Assembly: GCA_002433485.1 (NCBI GenBank) | Contig: DJIF01000057.1 | Span: 1 to 18,557, forward strand | Direction of reading: 5' to 3' | From: Deltaproteobacteria bacterium UBA6601 | GTDB taxonomy: Bacteria; Myxococcota_A; UBA796; UBA9615 | Length of the DNA: 18,557 nt | Part shown: positions 14,613-18,557 of the stretch, piece by piece | Numbering within the stretch: position 1 is the first letter of the stretch | Layout of the letters: every line of letters begins with the position of its first letter | Program-made: the position numbers and the translations under genes | Notes under the pieces: model-generated | What the model saw: only the letters and a program-made list of their open reading frames with translations | What the model was told of the DNA's origin: nothing | Database searches by the model: none

Positions 14613-15983
14613 CTAGCTTGATTCAGCAGCGCTCGAAAGCCCAGCAGCAGGGATTCTCTCAGCTGGGTCAGGGACCAGCGGCGAGATGAGCTTGGCTCCA
14701 ACTGCATCTCCCCACACATTCACAACCGTTCGACACATATCAAGAATTCGATCCACACCTATGATTACCCCAATGGCGCTCACCGGAAGCGCGGCAATGC
14801 CGCGGCCTGCAAGAGAAGCATTCACTGCTGTAATGACAATCACCATGGTCACCAGTCCGGCTGAAGGGATACCGGCGGCGCCCACTGCGGCCAGGGTAGC
14901 GGTGACTACTACAACCAACAGCTCACCAGTCCCCAATTCGATGCCATGCAGTTGAAATAGAAAGACCACAGCGACCGCCTCGTACAAGGCCGTGCCGTCC
15001 ATATTTATGGTGGCACCAAGGGGCAGTACAAAGTGGGCAGCACGCCTCGAGCAACCTCCCTCAGACTGCGCCGACTCAATGGTTACCGGCAGGGTAGCGG
15101 CGCTGGAATCGGTGCCAAAGGCGGTGAGCAGGGCCTTACGCATCTGCCACATGAACCGATACGGGTTCTCTCTACGGAGCCACCAAAGGATGGCCGGAAG
15201 TACTACCAGGCCATGCACTGCCAAGCCGGCAATTACCAACAACATGTAGCTGCTCAGCGGCCCCACCAGCGCGGCCAGTCCAATTCGGCCGACGGTCCAG
15301 GCAACCAAGAAGAATACGCCCAGGGGACAGAGCCAGATGACCCACAGCACCAACGTCATCAAGGCCGTAAAGAGAGAGGAAAACAGCTCAATAGCCGGCC
15401 GCGCCCCTTCACCTCCGGCGGCAAGGGCCAGACCCAGCAGGATGGCAAAAGCAATCACCCCGAGGCTGCGACCATTGGCCATGTCATCGATCACATTACG
15501 GGGGACGAGTTGCCGCAGAATGTTGAGCCAGGCACCTCCCAAATGGTCCTGGCGCTGCGCGCGCGTGCGCTCAATCTTGCTGGCAAGCCCCTGCTCAGGT
15601 GCGGCAAAACTACGACTCGCCTCGGCACTCAGCTGACTGCTCAACTCTGCTGGGAGATCTCCGGGCCGCACGGTAGAGACCAGTGCGGTACCCAAGCTGA
15701 CCGCCAGGAACATGGTCCCGAAGTAATAGAGCAGAGTGCAGCCTCCAACCACTCCAAGACGCTGGGGAGAGCCTATTGAAGTTACTCCACTGATAACGCT
15801 CACAAAGATCAAGGGCACGATGAGCAGGGTGAGCGGGCGAATCAGCACCAGGTCCCCGGCGATCCGGGTCCAGTGATCAACAGCAATCGGCGTAGCCGGA
15901 TCAAAGAGCACAAACTGACCGAACAAAGCCCCGGCGATGAGTCCGGCGAGAATCAATCCGGTCAGGAGATGGGCACGATGCAT
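14613..15983 (-). CDS. dicarboxylate/amino acid:cation symporter (SDF/DAACS family)
   Basis: A 456-residue integral membrane transporter of the glutamate transporter fold. HP1 tip: AFGTDSSAATLPVT (288-301), where many members have three consecutive serines. TM7: INMDGT (326-331), sodium-binding. HP2: GIPSAG (371-376). TM8: DRILDMCRTVVNVWGD (411-426), where Asp411, Asp415, Arg418, Thr419, Asn422 and Asp426 fall at the spacing of GltPh Asp390, Asp394, Arg397, Thr398, Asn401 and Asp405. The Arg favours acidic substrates such as glutamate or aspartate, coupled to Na+ or H+. A hydrophilic loop of about 45 residues (106-150) separates early helices, longer than in GltPh. The start is ATG, with AAAGG about 11 bases upstream. 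It is followed 9 bases later by a GT4 gene, so the two form an operon. Confidence 0.93.
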   Translation of the reverse strand: MHRAHLLTGLILAGLIAGALFGQFVLFDPATPIAVDHWTRIAGDLVLIRPLTLLIVPLIFVSVISGVTSIGSPQRLGVVGGCTLLYYFGTMFLAVSLGTALVSTVRPGDLPAELSSQLSAEASRSFAAPEQGLASKIERTRAQRQDHLGGAWLNILRQLVPRNVIDDMANGRSLGVIAFAILLGLALAAGGEGARPAIELFSSLFTALMTLVLWVIWLCPLGVFFLVAWTVGRIGLAALVGPLSSYMLLVIAGLAVHGLVVLPAILWWLRRENPYRFMWQMRKALLTAFGTDSSAATLPVTIESAQSEGGCSRRAAHFVLPLGATINMDGTALYEAVAVVFLFQLHGIELGTGELLVVVVTATLAAVGAAGIPSAGLVTMVIVITAVNASLAGRGIAALPVSAIGVIIGVDRILDMCRTVVNVWGDAVGAKLISPLVPDPAERIPAAGLSSAAESS

Positions 15984-16183
15984 ATATTAGGACCCTTTCA
16001 AGAGGTCGGGCGGCAACGAAAACAGAGGAAAGATCTTGTGAAGTTGTTGCGCTTGAGTTGAGAGTCTCCCCTGGAGGCTGTATTCCCATCTTTGTACTTA
16101 GTGAGCAGCGCTACCCTCAATATACTCAGCCGCAGCGAGGATCGGCGCTTCCTGGCCAGGCGATCCTCTCCTATCGGAGCCCG
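15984..16183. promoter_or_regulatory. divergent intergenic region between symporter and charged envelope protein
   Basis: This is the longest gene-free stretch in the window. It must hold promoters for both genes, but no strong pair was found. On the plus strand TTGAGA...TATTCC (about 16059-16087) and the -10-like TATACT (16121-16126, no good -35) are candidates. A hairpin with a 7-bp stem, AGTCTCC-CCT-GGAGGCT, lies at 16063-16079 (one G-T pair) and is not followed by a T-run, so it is not a classic terminator. Confidence 0.4.
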
Positions 16184-18376
16184 ATGCATTTACGAGCACC
16201 CCGCACCGGATCTCGAACAGGCACAGCCAACTGGCTGACTGCCCTGCTTGCAGGTCTGGTCCTACTTGCCTGTAACCCAGCTCAGGCACTGGCTGGTAGC
16301 GCTGGCATTCTGCCCTTCAGCTCCGGCAAAGGAGTCCCCAACGGTGCCGCCGACAACATCGCATCGCTGGTTTCCACCGAAGTTGATATCCGCGGCGGCT
16401 ATGACCTGGTGCTGAGCGCCGAGAGTGACGAGGTCGCGGTCGGCTGCGGAGAGAGCAGCGCCTGCATTAACAAATACGGTACTGAAAACGATTTTCATCA
16501 TGTGGTCACCGGCAGCGTCGCCAACGCCGGCTCCAAGCGCTACACCCTGGTCCTTGCCCTCTACAAGGTCGGCGCAGGCAGTGCGATCCGGCAGGTCCGT
16601 GACACCCTTGATCGAAGCCCCGACTCACTCCTTGAGAACATCCCCGATCTGGTCATTGAGCTGTTAACCGGCAGGCGACCGGTCAGAGAAGAGGAAGAAG
16701 CGCCACAAAGCGCTCGTAAGGAGAGCCTCTTCAACGACGGCGCGGACTTTGGTGAGGAAGCCCTCGACGGCGAAGCAGAAGAAGAACCCCGAGAAGATGA
16801 CCGTAAGTGGATGGAGCGAGATCGGCATGGACGCCTGACTGGCGGACCGGCCGCTGAAGAAGACCCGCTGGGCCTCGACGAAATCGACGACCTGGATCTA
16901 GATCTGGACGAGCTATCCGCTGAGCGTCAGGACCAGAAACGGCGGAGCCGCTCCGAGCGCGAGGCGGCTGCCCGCGAAGCCCTTGCCGAAGAACAGCGCC
17001 GAAAAGACCGAGAGCGTCAGGCTCGCGCCCAGGATCGGGCGGCCCGGGAGCAGGCCCAGCTCCGCGATGAAGAGCGACTTCGTCGCCAAGAACAGCAACG
17101 CATTGAAGAAGAGCGCCAGCGCCGGCGCGAAGAGCAGCGCCGGCGAGCTGAACAGGAGCGCCGTGCGGACGAGCAGCTCCGAGCCGAAGAGCGCAGGCGC
17201 GAAGATCGGCGCAGGCAGCAGGCCGAAGCTGACCGCCGAGAGAGAGACCGGCAAAAGGACAGAGAACGCCGCCAGCGAGAGCAGGATGAGTTGGACCGGG
17301 CCGAAGACGAGCGGCGGCGGGAGCGAGCCCGCTTCAATGAACAGCGCGACTATGACGAACGCAGGCGCCGCGACGAGCGAGATGACCAGCGTGAGGCGAG
17401 CTGGGACCGCTACGAACAAGAGGAAGAAGAAGACGAGCTGGTACTGGACGCTGGAGTAATCGTCTTTGAGACCGATGATGAAGAAGACGAAGAAGATGAA
17501 GGGATCATCCTCATCGAAGCCGACGAGGATGAAGAAGAGCAGGACTATCCACCGCGGCTCTCACGCAGAGATGACCAGCCAACCAGCTCCAGGCGCAGAC
17601 AGGACTATGACCGGGACTACAAGGACCGGCGGGAGCCCGACTACGACAACTTCGAGGATGACCTGACCCTGGACCGTAACGATAAGGACGAGTTCGACCT
17701 TGACGACCGCCGCACAGAGCGCAGTGACAAGAAGCGAGACCGGCCGCGCGAGAGCTCCAACAAGTTCCGCGGCACCGGCTACGGCTCCAACCGCTCAGAC
17801 CTGAGCAGATCACGAAGCCAGGGGTCGGCAAAAGCTCGCGGCAACAAACGGCCTGGCGGGGCTGTCGGAGGCTATATCGGCTACAACAACTACTATGTCA
17901 GCTTCCTCAGACTGGGAGCGGAAGGAAACATCTACGTCATTCCCAGCGTCAGCTTGGACCTGAGTGTAGAGGCCTGGATGCTGTGGCTTCGCGAAGAAGA
18001 AAATCAGCGCCTAGCTGCAAGAGTGCTTCCTAACTTCCAGATCGGGGCTTCGTATCGGATGTCTCCACACCCGGTCTTCAAGCCCTTTGTCGGCGGCGAC
18101 CTGGGAACCGTCGTCTACGCTCAGAAAGTAGAAGTAGCAGGTAATGAGGTCGTCGCACGTACTCCGCTCTTTGCCTTCACCGTCCAGGCCAAAGGGGGCT
18201 GCGAGTTCGAGCTGTCAAGAAACTTCGCCCTGAGCGCGTCGGTGCGGGTTGGCGTCAGCATCAGTGGCGATCTGGAGCAGGACGGCATTGCCGACATCCA
18301 GCAATACGTCAACGAGACCTGGAGTCCCACCCGCGCCTATTTCAACCTAGGTGTCGGCGCCCGTTACCGCTTCTAG
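16184..18376 (+). CDS. exported protein: TolB/CsgG-like N-terminal domain, long charged helix, C-terminal beta-barrel
   Basis: A 730-residue envelope protein of unrecognised function. The frame is open from a TTG at 16058, but the ATG at 16184 has GGAG 4 bases upstream and starts a signal peptide (hydrophobic core 17-30, then AQALAG). LLAC at 27-30 could alternatively be a lipobox. Residues about 40-163 (AGILPFSSGKG, Cys88 and Cys94, HHVVTGSVANAGSKRYTLVL) resemble the N-terminal domain of TolB- or CsgG-like proteins found in Myxococcota. Then an acidic stretch (166-250) and about 165 residues of Arg/Glu/Gln repeats (246-412) expected to form a long single helix or coiled coil. Next come a strongly acidic block (412-453), a mixed-charge region with Gly/Ser/Arg (to about 560), and a final 170 residues of amphipathic strands ending YFNLGVGARYRF, a C-terminal Phe outer-membrane signal. 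Probably an outer-membrane barrel tethered to a periplasmic domain. The partial lipoprotein gene begins 7 bases downstream. Confidence 0.75.
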   Translation: MHLRAPRTGSRTGTANWLTALLAGLVLLACNPAQALAGSAGILPFSSGKGVPNGAADNIASLVSTEVDIRGGYDLVLSAESDEVAVGCGESSACINKYGTENDFHHVVTGSVANAGSKRYTLVLALYKVGAGSAIRQVRDTLDRSPDSLLENIPDLVIELLTGRRPVREEEEAPQSARKESLFNDGADFGEEALDGEAEEEPREDDRKWMERDRHGRLTGGPAAEEDPLGLDEIDDLDLDLDELSAERQDQKRRSRSEREAAAREALAEEQRRKDRERQARAQDRAAREQAQLRDEERLRRQEQQRIEEERQRRREEQRRRAEQERRADEQLRAEERRREDRRRQQAEADRRERDRQKDRERRQREQDELDRAEDERRRERARFNEQRDYDERRRRDERDDQREASWDRYEQEEEEDELVLDAGVIVFETDDEEDEEDEGIILIEADEDEEEQDYPPRLSRRDDQPTSSRRRQDYDRDYKDRREPDYDNFEDDLTLDRNDKDEFDLDDRRTERSDKKRDRPRESSNKFRGTGYGSNRSDLSRSRSQGSAKARGNKRPGGAVGGYIGYNNYYVSFLRLGAEGNIYVIPSVSLDLSVEAWMLWLREEENQRLAARVLPNFQIGASYRMSPHPVFKPFVGGDLGTVVYAQKVEVAGNEVVARTPLFAFTVQAKGGCEFELSRNFALSASVRVGVSISGDLEQDGIADIQQYVNETWSPTRAYFNLGVGARYRF

Positions 18377-18383
18377 ACCGACC

Positions 18384-18557
18384 ATGACCGCCCTCAGATT
18401 GCCCATCAGCATTGTGCTCAGCCTGCTGTCGCTGAGCCTGTTCTGCTCCTGTGCGACCGGCTTTCAGACCATCGATCCCAGAAGTGACGACGACGACAGC
18501 CTTGCCGGTGACAATGACGACAGCGCCCCAGGCGACGATGACGACAGCCTTGCCGGT
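18384..18557 (+). CDS. Asp-rich lipoprotein, 3' part beyond the window
   Basis: The ATG 7 bases after the preceding stop opens a frame of 58 codons that runs off the window. It encodes MTALRLPISIVLSLLSLSLF, then CSC and ATGFQT, i.e. a type II signal peptide with the probable lipidated Cys23 (lipobox F-C-S-C, with an atypical Phe at -3). After only ten more residues comes DDDDSLAG, DNDDSAPG, DDDDSLAG: the GDDDDS-style acidic tether also seen in the lipoproteins at 2840-6292 and 10094-11218. No Shine-Dalgarno is visible, so translation is probably coupled to the gene before it. Nothing can be said about the domain that follows the tether. Confidence 0.75.
   Translation, partial: MTALRLPISIVLSLLSLSLFCSCATGFQTIDPRSDDDDSLAGDNDDSAPGDDDDSLAG
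18486..18557 (+). repeat. tandem Asp-rich coding repeat at the window edge
   Basis: The 18-base string GACGACAGCCTTGCCGGT occurs at 18492-18509 and again at 18540-18557, 48 bases apart, giving a 16-residue unit built from two 8-residue variants (DDDDSLAG and DNDDSAPG). The array may continue past the edge. Confidence 0.8.

Noticed and set aside
16058..16183. Upstream TTG start for the charged envelope protein
   Set aside because: There is no ribosome site, and it would bury the signal peptide 42 residues inside. The ATG at 16184 has GGAG nearby.
16913..17419. 168-codon minus-strand frame rich in Ala, Leu and Phe
   Set aside because: It is the complement of the Arg/Glu-rich coding region of the charged envelope protein. 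Hydrophobicity here is a by-product of GAG/CGC codons read backwards.

Overview
The window looks like chromosome from a GC-rich Gram-negative bacterium of the Myxococcota or a neighbouring former-Deltaproteobacteria lineage. Five things point there: a MopE-type putative metal-binding motif followed by a GDDDDS linker; poly-aspartate linkers in several lipoproteins; FG-GAP/VCBS-rich secreted proteins; a C-terminal tail resembling MYXO-CTERM; and outer-membrane barrels ending in Phe. This placement is inferred from protein style, not from a phylogenetic marker search. There is no sign of an insertion sequence, prophage, CRISPR array or integrase.

Left edge (1-421, minus strand): tRNA-Thr(TGT), tRNA-Tyr(GTA) and the start of tRNA-Gly(TCC), in the order of the conserved thrU-tyrU-glyT-thrT-tufB operon. 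They lie behind a good sigma70-type promoter. A second tRNA-Thr and tuf are expected just beyond the edge.

450-2829: a secreted LolA-like protein (minus) and a divergent RqcH/NFACT ribosome-quality-control protein (plus) that keeps the Asp-Arg motif of Ala-tailing enzymes but is short.

2840-9935 (minus): two large surface or secreted proteins, each 1150 residues. One is a lipoprotein resembling an M30 (hyicolysin-type) metallopeptidase whose zinc site appears destroyed. The other is a subtilisin-like protease with about eight FG-GAP repeats and a MYXO-CTERM-like tail, whose oxyanion Asn is apparently Asp.

10094-13452 (plus): a three-gene operon with a clear promoter, encoding a MopE-motif lipoprotein, an outer-membrane beta-barrel and a YbgC-like thioesterase that overlaps the barrel gene.

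13524-15983 (minus): a two-gene unit of a Glu/Asp-type cation symporter (SDF family) followed by a GT4 glycosyltransferase.

16184-18557 (plus): an unusual envelope protein, made of a periplasmic N-terminal domain, about 165 residues of charged helix, acidic and basic tracts and a small C-terminal barrel. It is followed closely by the start of another Asp-rich lipoprotein cut by the window edge.

The recurring theme is the cell envelope. At least seven of the eleven protein genes encode exported proteins, and three lipoproteins share the same tetra-Asp linker. No stretch longer than about 200 bases lacks a gene.
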